Source: CANHBY01 sp046342195 (GTDB lineage: Bacteria > Pseudomonadota > Gammaproteobacteria > Burkholderiales > Burkholderiaceae_C). From it: DNA of 52,372 nt. The position numbers were made by a program, and so were the translations under genes. Where the stretch lies: NCBI GenBank assembly GCA_046342195.1, contig JBKDQE010000010.1:1-52372 (forward strand), read 5' to 3'. Below, piece after piece: positions 41,800 through 51,163 of the stretch; within the stretch, counting starts at the first letter, position 1; every line of letters starts with the position of its first letter. A model generated the notes under the pieces. That model did no database searches. It saw only the letters and a list, made by a program, of their open reading frames with translations, and had not been told where the DNA came from.

Positions 41800-44576
41800 G
41801 CCACCAACTCCACATTCATTTCATTCATCAAGGTATCCAGTTCCTTACCAAACAAGCCCCAGGCTTTCTGCAAGCCGCCCTTGTCCGCCAATTCCGCATA
41901 ATCAAAATCATCACGGCTGATGCTGCAACTGCTGGCGATGTGATCCTTTATCAGTCGCAACCATTCCGTCTGCGCGGGCGTGAAGGCCGTGCCGCGCTGG
42001 GCATTGTGGCGGAAGATCCAGGCCTGAAAACGTTTATCCACTTCGTCGGCAAAGGGCTTGAGTTCGCCATCCAGCCCCAATGCAAAACGCACCAGTGAGA
42101 CCAGATCGGTGAGTTGGCGCTTCCGATCGGTTCCTTTCACGGCGCTGGCCTGCACGCGGGCATAGGCACTCCACAGGCGTTCAGTGGTGAGCATCAGCGG
42201 CGGTTTGCTCAGATGCTCGTGCAGGTTTTCGATCATGTCGAAGGTGAGTGCGCGGCGCTGGTAGGGCTGCTGGTAGAAAAAGTCCAGCGCGGCGATTTCA
42301 TCTTTGTGCTGCCGGATGTAGTCGGCAAAATTCTGGATGACGGCTTTGGCCTGCACTTCAGCCTGATCACTAAAACCAGAGAAGGTGACCTCATCAAGAT
42401 TGATGTGGTCGATGAGTTGCTCACGCTCACGGCGGGCGGCCTCTAATTCATCGCGCAGATCAGGATTATCGAAAGGCGCGCAGGCCGCCGCGACGCGCTC
42501 GGCGCGGGCGGCTTCAATTTCTTCTGGCAGCAGGGTGTCTTCAGAGCGCGTAATACCTTTGACCTTGGCCGTGGCCAGAGCGGCTTGCGCAATGGCATCG
42601 AGGTCAAGCGCAGCAATCAGGCCTTTGCCAAGTTCACCCACCGGAATGCCGCCACTGATTTTCTCAATACGCGCCTGCGCCTTGTCGTCGAGCTGTTTAG
42701 CCAGACGCACCAGACGGTTGGCGAGTGAGAGCACGGTGTCGTCGTCGCGGCTGCCCATTGCCACGCCTTGTAGCAAGTCCTTCAGCGCTACGCCGGGTTT
42801 CTTTTCGAGTGGGCGGCTTTCGGTTTTGAGGGACTTTTCGACGCCAACAGCATCGATCAGCACAAAGCGGGTTTTGGCGCCATCGGCACTGTTGGTAACG
42901 CGCTTCAAGCTGTCGCCATCCAGGCTGCGCACACCGCGCCCCTTCATCTGCTCGTAATAGCCCTTGCTGCGTACATCGCGCATGAACAGCAACACTTCCA
43001 GCGGCTTCACATCGGTGCCCGTGGCGATCATGTCCACCGTCACGGCAATGCGCGGGTGGTAATCGTTGCGAAAACTGCTGAGGATGCTGTCGGGATCTTC
43101 CTCGGCGCGGCAGGTGACCTTCTTGCAGAACGCATTGCCCTGCCCATACACCTCACGCACGATGTTGATGATGTCATCGGCATGGCTGTCGGTTTTGGCA
43201 AAGATCAGGGTCTTGGGTGTTTCCTTGCGCGCCGGGAATATCTGCGTTTCCACCGCCGTTTTCATGGCCTGAATCACCTGCCGGATCTGGCTCACGTTGA
43301 CCACGGATTTGTCCAGCTCCTTGCCCGAGTAAGTGATGTCTTCTTCCGTTTCGCCCCAGCGTTTTTTACGGGTGGCGCGGTCGCGATGATCCACCCACTC
43401 TTTGGCCTTCAGTTCGGCGCCTTTCTGGGTGATTTCAGTTTCGATCTCGTACACGTCGTACCCAACATTGACGCCATCGGCCACCGATTGTTCATAGGTG
43501 TATTCGGCAACGATGTTTTCGTTGAAGAAGCCGAAGGTGCGTTTGTCGGGGGTAGCGGTGAGGCCGATCATGCTGGCATCGAAGTAGTCGAGCACCTGTT
43601 TCCACAAGTTGTAAATACTCCGGTGGCACTCATCGATGATGATGAAATCGAAGGTTTCCACCGGCACGGCCGGGTTGTAGCGAACAAACTTTTCCTGCTT
43701 GGTGGTTTGCTGCACTTCGTTGAGCGAGACATCCTCAGCGGATTCGTCAAGAGGTTTGCCGGAGAGGATGGAGTACATGCGCTGGATGGTGCTGATACAC
43801 ACCTGCGAATGTGGGTCGATATTGGATGAAACCAGCCGCTGCACGTTGTACAGCTCGGTGAACTTGCGACCATCATCCGGCGGCGTGTAAGCCATGAATT
43901 CCTGATGCGCTTGCTTGCCGAGGTTTCGGGTATCGACCAAAAACAATATGCGCTTGGCACCGCCGAACTTGAGCAGGCGGTAAACCGAGGTAATAGCGGT
44001 AAAGGTTTTGCCCGCGCCGGTAGCCATGTGTACTAGAGCTCGCGGCTTGTTCAGCGCCAACGACTTTTCAAGCCCGGTGACAGCGCTGATCTGGCAATCG
44101 CGCAGATTGCGCTCGGGGAGCGCAGGCATTTGCTCTGCCAAACGGCGACGCAGAGTTTCGGTTTGCGCCAACCATGCCGCCAGCGTCTCCGGCTTGAAGA
44201 AGTGGAAAATTTCGCGCGAACGTGGCGCGGGATCGGCGTTGTCAGTATAGCGAATGATCTGGCCGGTGGCCTCGAACAGAAAGCGCAGCGGTGTGTTGTC
44301 CTTGCGCCATTTGAGGTTGGCAGTGGCGTAACGCTGAGTCTGATCTTCAACGACAGTGATGTTTTCGCCCGCGCAGTCTTTCTTGGCTTCGATGACACCT
44401 ACAGCATTGCGGTTGACGAACAGCACGTAATCCGCCGGGCCGGTGTCGGTGGGGTATTCGCGCACTGCCACGCCGACCGCAGCACCGAGATTGAGGTGCT
44501 TCATGTCCTGAATGACCCAGCCCGCTTGCTCCAGTTTCTGGTCGATCTGCAGGCGTGCTTTGGTTTCTGGTGTCAT
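41796..44576 (-). CDS. hsdR: Type I restriction endonuclease subunit HsdR
   Basis: A 926-residue translocase/nuclease. The N-terminal nuclease domain has TGPADYVLFV and VGVIEAKKD, the D...E-x-K of the PD-(D/E)XK fold. The SF2 motor has Walker A MATGAGKT, box II IIDECHRSI, LTATPDKRT, and motif VI-like QMKGRGVRSLD. A C-terminal helical domain binds the methyltransferase. The ATG at 44576 is preceded by GAGGAGGGGG. It is the first gene of the six-cistron operon, so the promoter should lie in 44577-44796. Confidence 0.94.
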   Translation of the reverse strand: MTPETKARLQIDQKLEQAGWVIQDMKHLNLGAAVGVAVREYPTDTGPADYVLFVNRNAVGVIEAKKDCAGENITVVEDQTQRYATANLKWRKDNTPLRFLFEATGQIIRYTDNADPAPRSREIFHFFKPETLAAWLAQTETLRRRLAEQMPALPERNLRDCQISAVTGLEKSLALNKPRALVHMATGAGKTFTAITSVYRLLKFGGAKRILFLVDTRNLGKQAHQEFMAYTPPDDGRKFTELYNVQRLVSSNIDPHSQVCISTIQRMYSILSGKPLDESAEDVSLNEVQQTTKQEKFVRYNPAVPVETFDFIIIDECHRSIYNLWKQVLDYFDASMIGLTATPDKRTFGFFNENIVAEYTYEQSVADGVNVGYDVYEIETEITQKGAELKAKEWVDHRDRATRKKRWGETEEDITYSGKELDKSVVNVSQIRQVIQAMKTAVETQIFPARKETPKTLIFAKTDSHADDIINIVREVYGQGNAFCKKVTCRAEEDPDSILSSFRNDYHPRIAVTVDMIATGTDVKPLEVLLFMRDVRSKGYYEQMKGRGVRSLDGDSLKRVTNSADGAKTRFVLIDAVGVEKSLKTESRPLEKKPGVALKDLLQGVAMGSRDDDTVLSLANRLVRLAKQLDDKAQARIEKISGGIPVGELGKGLIAALDLDAIAQAALATAKVKGITRSEDTLLPEEIEAARAERVAAACAPFDNPDLRDELEAARREREQLIDHINLDEVTFSGFSDQAEVQAKAVIQNFADYIRQHKDEIAALDFFYQQPYQRRALTFDMIENLHEHLSKPPLMLTTERLWSAYARVQASAVKGTDRKRQLTDLVSLVRFALGLDGELKPFADEVDKRFQAWIFRHNAQRGTAFTPAQTEWLRLIKDHIASSCSISRDDFDYAELADKGGLQKAWGLFGKELDTLMNEMNVELVA

Positions 44577-44603
44577 GCGTTCCCCCTCCTCATGGTGAGC
44601 GGG

Positions 44604-44710
44604 TCTATCGCCCACTCTTTATTCCCCGTGGTCGATAGAAACCATTGATTCATCAAGCCGATGCCAGGGTATCGCCCACTTTCTATCGCCCAGTGATCAC
44701 CGATAGGGCG
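44604..44710. promoter_or_regulatory. Repeated TATCGCCCA elements upstream of hsdR
   Basis: TATCGCCCAC occurs at 44606-44615 and 44670-44679, and TATCGCCCAG at 44684-44693. An inverted CGATAGGGCG lies at 44701-44710. The last two enclose the palindrome GTGATCAC, so CTATCG ... CGATAG form an inverted repeat around it. Shorter CGATAG words occur at 44633 and 44759. The cluster sits between divergent hsdR and rsmB and could be an operator for the defence operon; no regulator gene is adjacent. Confidence 0.5.
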
Positions 44711-44796
44711 CACATTGCCTGATATCTTGTGCGCAGGCAAGCCTTTGCTCTCACGCCAGCGATAGTCCGACAGGCGCCAGGGCGTAGACTGACAGG

Positions 44797-46131
44797 GTGA
44801 ATAAAACTGACTCCCTCCCTCCCGCCCTCTCGACCCAACTGCATCATACCGCTCAAGCGGTTCAATTGGTGCGTCAGGGTCGCTCATTGACAGACGCTTT
44901 GGCCCGCTGCCCTGCAGGCCTGCGGCCTGGAGTGCAATCCCTGAGTTTTGCGGTTTTGAGGCGCCTTGCCGGCGCCCAAGCTGCACGCCAGGCTTTGGCG
45001 CCTCGACCACCCCGAGCTGAAGTCGAGGCTTTACTGCTTTGTGCGCTTGCCCTGCTGTGGCCCGGTGAAGGGGCTGATGCAGCTTCATATGAAGATCACA
45101 CGCTGGTCAATCAAACGGTGACAGCGATCAAAAAAATCGACGCCCGCAGTGCCCCATTTGCCAATGCGGTGCTGCGCCGCTTTGTACGTGAGCGTGAGAG
45201 CCTGGTGCCGCACCTTGGCGCAGATCAGGTGGTTCACACCGGGCACCCCGCTTGGTGGATTGACCGGCTACGTCAAGATTGGCCGGAGGCATGGGAACAT
45301 ATTGTGCGCGCCAATAACCAGCAGGCCCCCATGGTGCTGCGGGTGAATGCCCGGTGGGGCTCTGCTTCTGATTATGTCGGGAAGTTGGCAGCAGCAGGGC
45401 TGAAGGGATCGACTTTGAATCACCCCCACTTGGCTCAGGCCGTGTTGTTGGATCGTGCAGTGCCAGTTCAACGCCTGCCCGGGTTTGCAGAAGGGCAGGT
45501 TTCGGTGCAAGACTTGGCTGCTCAGTGGGCTGCGCCGCTGCTGTTGGAATTACTGGGGGCCCGGTCACCAAGGCCCAGGGTTTTGGATGCCTGTGCGGCG
45601 CCCGGAGGCAAAACCGCGCACCTGCTGGAGCTGGCCAAGCTTGACCTGTGGGCGCTCGACCGTGACCCGGAACGTCTTGAGAAGGTCAATGAAACCTTGG
45701 CACGACTGCACTTGAAGGCGCACACCCTGGCTGCCGATGCGAGCGACCCCCATGCCTGGTGGGATGGCCAATGCTTTGATGCTATTTTACTCGATGCCCC
45801 CTGCAGCGCCTCTGGCATTGTGCGGCGGCACCCCGACATTCGCTGGCTACGTCGACCGGAGGATATTCCAGCGCTGCAAAAAACTCAACGCGAATTACTG
45901 CACCAACTCTGGCCCTTGCTCAAACCAGAGGGCCTTTTGTTATATGCCACTTGCTCGGTTTTCAAGGCCGAAGGGCAGGATGTGATCCATGACTTTTTGA
46001 GCCATACCCCCGAGGCGCAGCCCTGCCACCCGGCGCTGGGCCACTTGTTGCCCGGCCTGCCCGATACGCAGCATCAATTGAGCTCACCCGGCGATGGTTT
46101 TTTTTATTCCCTGCTCAGAAAAATTCCTTAA
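44797..46131 (+). CDS. rsmB: 16S rRNA m5C967 methyltransferase RsmB
   Basis: A 444-residue RNA cytosine methyltransferase with a NusB-like N-terminal domain (DHTLVNQTVTAIKKIDARSA and PFANAVLRRF). A SAM-binding domain follows: VLDACAAPGGKTAHLLEL, and catalytic motif IV DAPCSASGIVRRHPDIRWLR. Motif VI is LLYATCSVF, with its cysteine. The start is GTG at 44797 with only weak AGG before it; a later start is possible. It stands divergent from the hsd operon and upstream of the permease gene. Confidence 0.94.
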   Translation: MNKTDSLPPALSTQLHHTAQAVQLVRQGRSLTDALARCPAGLRPGVQSLSFAVLRRLAGAQAARQALAPRPPRAEVEALLLCALALLWPGEGADAASYEDHTLVNQTVTAIKKIDARSAPFANAVLRRFVRERESLVPHLGADQVVHTGHPAWWIDRLRQDWPEAWEHIVRANNQQAPMVLRVNARWGSASDYVGKLAAAGLKGSTLNHPHLAQAVLLDRAVPVQRLPGFAEGQVSVQDLAAQWAAPLLLELLGARSPRPRVLDACAAPGGKTAHLLELAKLDLWALDRDPERLEKVNETLARLHLKAHTLAADASDPHAWWDGQCFDAILLDAPCSASGIVRRHPDIRWLRRPEDIPALQKTQRELLHQLWPLLKPEGLLLYATCSVFKAEGQDVIHDFLSHTPEAQPCHPALGHLLPGLPDTQHQLSSPGDGFFYSLLRKIP

Positions 46132-46164
46132 GGAAAAGGCGGGGTTTTAGGCTATTTTAGCGGG

Positions 46165-48702
46165 ATGAAAAACCTTTCTTTCTTCGTGGTGCGCTGCTTG
46201 CGTCAATTGGCCCGTGATTGGCGCGCGGGTGAGTTGCGTCTTTTGGCTTTGGCGGTTTGTCTGGCTGTGGCAGCCCTGACGGCAGTGAGTTTTTTTTCTG
46301 ATCGATTGCAGAGAGGCTTGGCTCGCGATGCGCGCCAGTTTCTTGGCGGCGATGTGGTCTTGGTGAGTGACCAAGCCCTGCCCGATGATTTTTCAAACCA
46401 AGCGGTGGCGCAAGGCCTGCAAGTGGCGCGGACAATGAGTTTCCCTAGCATGGCCCGCGCCCCCGATGAGCGGGGTGCCGCTTCCCGGCTTGTGGCCATC
46501 AAAGCGGTGGGTGAGGGTTATCCGCTTCGGGGTGCTCTGCGCTTGAGCCCGGGGCAGGGGCTCGCAGAGGAAACGCGGGCTCAAGGGCCTCAGCCTGGAT
46601 ATGTGTGGGTGGATCCTGGGGTGCTGGAGGCCCTGAGCCTGCAAGTGGGTGACAGGCTTTTATTAGGTGATGCTTCTTTCTCAATCGAAAAAATCATTCA
46701 AAACGAGCCTGACCGAGGGGCTGGCTTTTTGAATTTCTCACCTCGCGTGATGATGAATTTGTCGGATCTTCCCGCCACCCAACTGATTCAGCCAGCCAGT
46801 CGGGTGCGATACCGATTGGCGGTGGCTTCGCCCGCAAAGAATGATCAACTGGCCAAAAGCTACCAGGCCTGGGCTCAGGCCGAGATAGAGCGACAACAGC
46901 TCAGAAATGTTCAAGTCGAAGTGTTCGACACCGGGCGCCCCGAAATGCGCCAGACGCTGGATCGGGCGAGTCAATTTTTGAATCTGGTGGCGTTGCTGGC
47001 GGCGTTGCTGGCGGCGGTGGCGGTGGCAATTGCCTCGCGAGACTTTGCCCTGCGACACCTCGATGATTGCGCCATCTTGCGGGTGCTCGGCCAGTCGCAT
47101 CGTCGCATCGCCGCCCAATATGCCATTGAATTTGGGCTGGTTGGGGCGGCATCGAGTGCTTTAGGCGTTCTGCTGGGTTTTGTGATTCATGATGTGTTTG
47201 TGGTGTTGCTGGCCGCCTTGCTGACCACTCAACTGCCTGAGCCCGGTCTCTGGCCCGCGGCCTTTGGAATGGGTGTGGGGCTGACGCTGCTGGCCGGCTT
47301 TGGTCTTCCTCCGGTGGTTCAATTGGCGCGTGTACCTGCGCTTCGGGTCATCCGACGTGAGCTTGGCCGCCCCAAGGCCGCCTCGCTGATGGTCTTGCTG
47401 GCGGCGCTATGCAGCTTTGTGACGCTGTTGTGGGTAGTGGCCAATGACACGCTGTTGGCCGGGGTGGCCATTGGTGGCGTGGTGATGGCCCTGCTTGGGT
47501 TTGCTCTGTGTGCTTGGCTTGCCCTGATGCTGCTGCGGCGGCTTGTTCAAAAGGCGCGTGCCCCCCGATGGTTGTTGCTTGCAACCCGACAAATGGCCGC
47601 AAGGCCGGCATTCACTATTTTGCAAGTATGCGCGCTCAGCTTGGGCTTGCTGGCTTTGGTGCTGCTTGTTTTGTTGCGAACGGATCTGATTCAAAGCTGG
47701 CAACAAGCCACTCCCCCTGATGCCCCCAACCGATTTGTGATCAATATTCAACCTGATCAGACGCAAGCCTTTCAAGCTCATTTACAACAAGCAGGTATCA
47801 CACAATTTGATTGGTATCCGATGGTGCGCGCCCGACTTCTGGCGGTGAATCAGCGCCCCGTCAGCGCCGACCAGTACTCCAGCGAGCGCGCCAAAAGTCT
47901 TGTAGAGCGCGAATTCAATCTGAGCTATAGCGCCCAACTTCCCTCAGGAAACCAGGTGCTTGCAGGGGCTTGGCAAGCGGAAGAACCCGGCGCATGGAGC
48001 GTGGAAGAAGGTTTGGCCAAAGCATTGGGGTTGAACTACGGAGACACCCTCCGTTTTGATATGGCCTCGCAGATCATTGAAGGAAAAATTACCAGCCTCC
48101 GAAAGGTCAATTGGAGCTCCATGCGGGTGAATTTTTTTGTCATGCTGCCTGTGTCTGATTGGCCCCAAGCCACGCCCAGTTACATCGCGGCATTCCGGGC
48201 CCCTGCCCTGCCGGGCTTTGACAATCAGCTCAGTCGGGCATTTCCTAACATCACCAATGTGGATACCTCTGCCTCGGTGGCTCAAATTCAATCTGTTTTA
48301 GGACAGGTGATTCGGGCTGTCGAATTTTTGTTTGGTTTTACTTTGGCTGCGGGCTTGTTGGTCTTGTTTGCCACTGTAACAGCCTCGCGGGAAGCCAGAG
48401 TGCGTGAGTTTGCCGTGATGCGCGCCTTGGGTGCCGGATCTGGCTTGCTGGCTCAGGTGCAGCGAACTGAATTGCTGGGGGTGGGTGCTCTCGCCGGAGT
48501 TTTGGCCAGTACGGCGGCAATGATCATTGGCTGGGCGCTGGCGCGCTGGGTCTTCGATTTCGTCTGGGCTCCGTCACCTTGGGTTCCCTTGCTGGGGGCT
48601 TTGGGGGGCGCTGTGCTGGCTCTTGGCGCAGGCTGGTGGGGCCTGCGGGAGGTGTTGCGCCGGCCCGTGGTTGAAACGCTTCGCCAGGCCGCACACGATT
48701 GA
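46165..48702 (+). CDS. Large FtsX-type ABC transporter permease (YbbP-like)
   Basis: An 845-residue membrane protein with two FtsX/MacB-like units. One unit (LVALLAALLAAVAVAIASRD ... ILRVLGQSHRRIAAQYAIEF) lies in the middle. The other (LFGFTLAAGLLVLFATVTAS ... VMRALGAGSGLLAQVQRTEL) is near the C-terminus. Large extracytoplasmic segments precede each. The N-terminus is a transmembrane helix after LRLLALAVCLAVAALTAVSF. The usual cognate ATPase gene (YbbA/LolD type) is not adjacent. Relatives are implicated in envelope lipid or lipoprotein handling, unproven here. It starts 33 bases after rsmB. Confidence 0.85.
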   Translation: MKNLSFFVVRCLRQLARDWRAGELRLLALAVCLAVAALTAVSFFSDRLQRGLARDARQFLGGDVVLVSDQALPDDFSNQAVAQGLQVARTMSFPSMARAPDERGAASRLVAIKAVGEGYPLRGALRLSPGQGLAEETRAQGPQPGYVWVDPGVLEALSLQVGDRLLLGDASFSIEKIIQNEPDRGAGFLNFSPRVMMNLSDLPATQLIQPASRVRYRLAVASPAKNDQLAKSYQAWAQAEIERQQLRNVQVEVFDTGRPEMRQTLDRASQFLNLVALLAALLAAVAVAIASRDFALRHLDDCAILRVLGQSHRRIAAQYAIEFGLVGAASSALGVLLGFVIHDVFVVLLAALLTTQLPEPGLWPAAFGMGVGLTLLAGFGLPPVVQLARVPALRVIRRELGRPKAASLMVLLAALCSFVTLLWVVANDTLLAGVAIGGVVMALLGFALCAWLALMLLRRLVQKARAPRWLLLATRQMAARPAFTILQVCALSLGLLALVLLVLLRTDLIQSWQQATPPDAPNRFVINIQPDQTQAFQAHLQQAGITQFDWYPMVRARLLAVNQRPVSADQYSSERAKSLVEREFNLSYSAQLPSGNQVLAGAWQAEEPGAWSVEEGLAKALGLNYGDTLRFDMASQIIEGKITSLRKVNWSSMRVNFFVMLPVSDWPQATPSYIAAFRAPALPGFDNQLSRAFPNITNVDTSASVAQIQSVLGQVIRAVEFLFGFTLAAGLLVLFATVTASREARVREFAVMRALGAGSGLLAQVQRTELLGVGALAGVLASTAAMIIGWALARWVFDFVWAPSPWVPLLGALGGAVLALGAGWWGLREVLRRPVVETLRQAAHD

Positions 48703-48774
48703 AATTGCATTTATTTTTACTGTGTCATAAAAAATCTGGAACCATAACTCATTTAGGGCTGACGCAAAATCTGA

Positions 48775-48795
48775 AGAACCTCTGCAAAACCCCTC
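48775..48795 (+). repeat. Copy D of the interspersed CTCTGCAAAACCC repeat (single end)
   Basis: AGAACCTCTGCAAAACCCCT at 48775-48794 matches the ends of repeats A and B. No facing copy was found, so it looks like a solo end in the gap between the permease and the NRPS-like remnant. Confidence 0.5.
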
Positions 48796-48853
48796 GCGAC
48801 GAGCCCCTCTGCATTCACCAGCACTCTCGCCAATCTGTTTTATCAGTGAACCG

Positions 48854-50263
48854 ATGTCCACAACAAATTTTAAATCTCTGGCCCATCCGGCTGAATCGAT
48901 TTCTCTGGGGCTGCTTCAAGGGCCAGTGCATCCAGAATTCATTCGAGCCGAGGTGTTGGCTGATTTGTTTGAAGCGAGCGCAGATCGTTGCCCTGAAAAA
49001 GTGGCCTTGCGGGCGGGAGATCGCGGGGTCACCTATGCCCAGCTGAACAATTTGGCTGATTGGGCAGCCTCTCGCCTGATTCAATCAGGTGTTCGGCCAG
49101 GGCATTTGGTGGGTTTGTGCTTACCCCGGGGGGTTGAACTTTTGGTGATGCAACTCGCCATTGCCAAGACCGGTGCAGGCTGGCTTCCCTTGGATTCAGA
49201 AACCCCCCCGGATCGCATCAAAACCTGCCTGAACGATGCCAGTGCTTTTGGCATAGTGAGCAGCTCAGCCCACTTGCCTCGCCTGAATGGCCTCTCTATA
49301 TCCATTTGGCTGGCTGAGCAATTGCTTGAACCTGCTACAGAGTCAGAGGTATTACGGCGCCGCCAAGGGGCCATGCCGCATCATCCCGCCTACGTTATCT
49401 ACACCTCGGGCTCAACCGGAAAGCCCAAAGGTATTTGCATTCAGCAAGGCAGCATTTGCCACTTTTGCCAGGTTCGCTTGCTTCGGGCGGCACTGTCGGA
49501 ACGCTTGCAGCCCTACATGGTGCCCGGACGCTTCGAGATTTTGTCAGAGATGCCCCGCTTGACCTCCGGCAAAATTGATCGCAAGGCCCTGAAAGCCCGA
49601 CCGCTCGAAGCCTGTCCGCTCGCAGAGGCTTCGGAGGGGCCTGAAACGCCCACGGAGGCAGCCCTCTTGAAGGCCCTTGCCCCCTTGTTTTCCGGGCAGA
49701 TCATTCAGCGTGACTTTGATTTTTTCTCTGATTTGGGTGGACACTCCTTGCTGGCCGCCCGATGGGTTTCGGCATTGCGACAAGTTCCGGGCCTGGCCCA
49801 CGCCACGGTGCGTGATGTTTATCAACACCGCACCATACAAGCCATTGCTGCCGCTTTGCAATCATCCGAACCCGACAACCGGCCCTCATTGAGCCTCCAA
49901 GATCAGCCTGTGCCTGGCGTTTGGCGCCGGTGGCGCTGCGGCTTGGCTCAGGCAGCGATGCTGCCCCCACTGATTGCCCTGCGCATGGCGCAATGGCTTG
50001 CTCCGTTTTTTACCTATCATTTCTTGACGGGCAACCCCGGTGACTCGATTTTCTATGCCATCACCCTCTCGGTGCTGGTGTTTTTATTGGTCACTGTGCT
50101 TGAATTTGGCATCGCCATTGTTGGCAAGTGGCTGATTGCCGGGCGGTTGAAGCCAGGGCGCTATCCTCTTTGGGGCCTCACTTACTTTCGGTGGTGGCTT
50201 TCTGATCGCCTGATCGAAGCGGCACCGGTTTATTTCATCAGTGGTTCTTCTTTGCATGCCTGA
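48854..50263 (+). pseudogene. NRPS-like protein, 5' part: truncated adenylation domain, carrier domain, start of terminal membrane domain
   Basis: 469 codons to an in-frame TGA. Adenylation-domain cores A1-A3 are present (VTYAQLNNLADW, VIYTSGSTGKPKG at about 180-192). After ICHFCQ (near residue 206, base about 49470) the sequence jumps directly to RLQPYMVPGRFEILSEMPRL and TSGKIDRKAL, the A9-A10 end. Some 250-300 residues of the substrate-binding core are thus missing. A peptidyl-carrier motif FFSDLGGHSLL (Ser about 298) follows, then hydrophobic segments of the Pls/PosA-type terminal domain. The next codons after TGA continue the family sequence (WLRSLGAKIG) in the same frame, so a TGG-to-TGA change is likely. 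Confidence 0.8.
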
Positions 50264-51163
50264 TGGCTGCGCAGCCTCGGTGCCAAAATAGGCCAGGACA
50301 CTCATATTGGCTCCATCACTTTGCGCGCCCATGATCTCTTGTCTGTGGGTGATGGCGTTTCCATTGGTAATGCGGTCAACATCGAGAATGCCCGGGTTTT
50401 TCAGGGAGAGCTCTACCTGGGCCGGGTAGAAATCGCCTCCCAAGCCAATGTAGGTTCTTATGCTGTGATCGAAGGCCACACAAAAATTGGAGAGTGGGGG
50501 CACCTGGAGGCTCAATCAGCCTTGCGTGACGGCCAGCAGGTGCCTCCCCGGCGAATTTGCAGCGGCTCGCCACTGCGTGATGTGGGTGCTTTTGATCCTG
50601 CTTCCCTGCCTCCACGACCCCCAGTTGGGCGCTGGCAGCTCTTTGGCGAGGCCCTTTTTTTTGTTTTTGGGGCACTCTTGGTGGCCACATTGTTCTTTTT
50701 GCCTGTTTTCCCCACCTTCATGCTGATCGATCAACTGGACGATCCTGCCCTCTGGCCCTGGTTGGAGGAAAATGATTCCACGGTGGTGCAGCTCCTGCAG
50801 TATTTTGTACTCGCCCTGCCGGCAGCGGCTCTCATGACCGTTTGCACGGCTTTGCTTTCGGCGGCTATCCGCTGGAGCATTGTTCCCCGCATGAGGCCCG
50901 GAACCTGGCCGATTCACAGCCTTTTTTATTGTGGCAAGTGGTTTGTGAACCAGATCCAGGAAGCCAGCCTTCATGTCCTGCATGGTGTCTATGCGACGGT
51001 GTATTCTCCATTTTGGTATCGGCTCCTGGGGGCCAAGGTGGGTCGTGACACCGAAATTTCAACCGCACTGGGCCTGGTCCCTGACATGCTGACCCTCGGG
51101 GAGGGCGCCTTCATTGCAGATGCCGTGCGCTTGGTGATGAGGCCATTGATGGGGGTTGGTTGA
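50264..51163 (+). pseudogene. NRPS-like protein, middle part of the terminal membrane/hexapeptide domain
   Basis: Same frame as the first part, starting right after its stop codon. It continues WLRSLGAKIGQDTHIGSITL with hexapeptide-type left-handed beta-helix turns (GDGVSIGNAVNIENARV, GSYAVIEGHTKIGEWG). Two or more membrane helices follow (FFVFGALLVATLFFLPVFPT, VLALPAAALMTVCTALLSAA), then RLLGAKVGRDTEISTALGLV. Any separate start (for example near 50321) would lack a ribosome site. The frame runs off after AVRL; reading one base shifted from about 51134 gives GDEAIDGGWLTLQPTHIG, the expected family continuation. A one-base deletion there is likely. Confidence 0.78.

Noticed and set aside
43056..43829. 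257-codon plus-strand frame
   Set aside because: It is a shadow of hsdR, whose motifs are intact on the minus strand.
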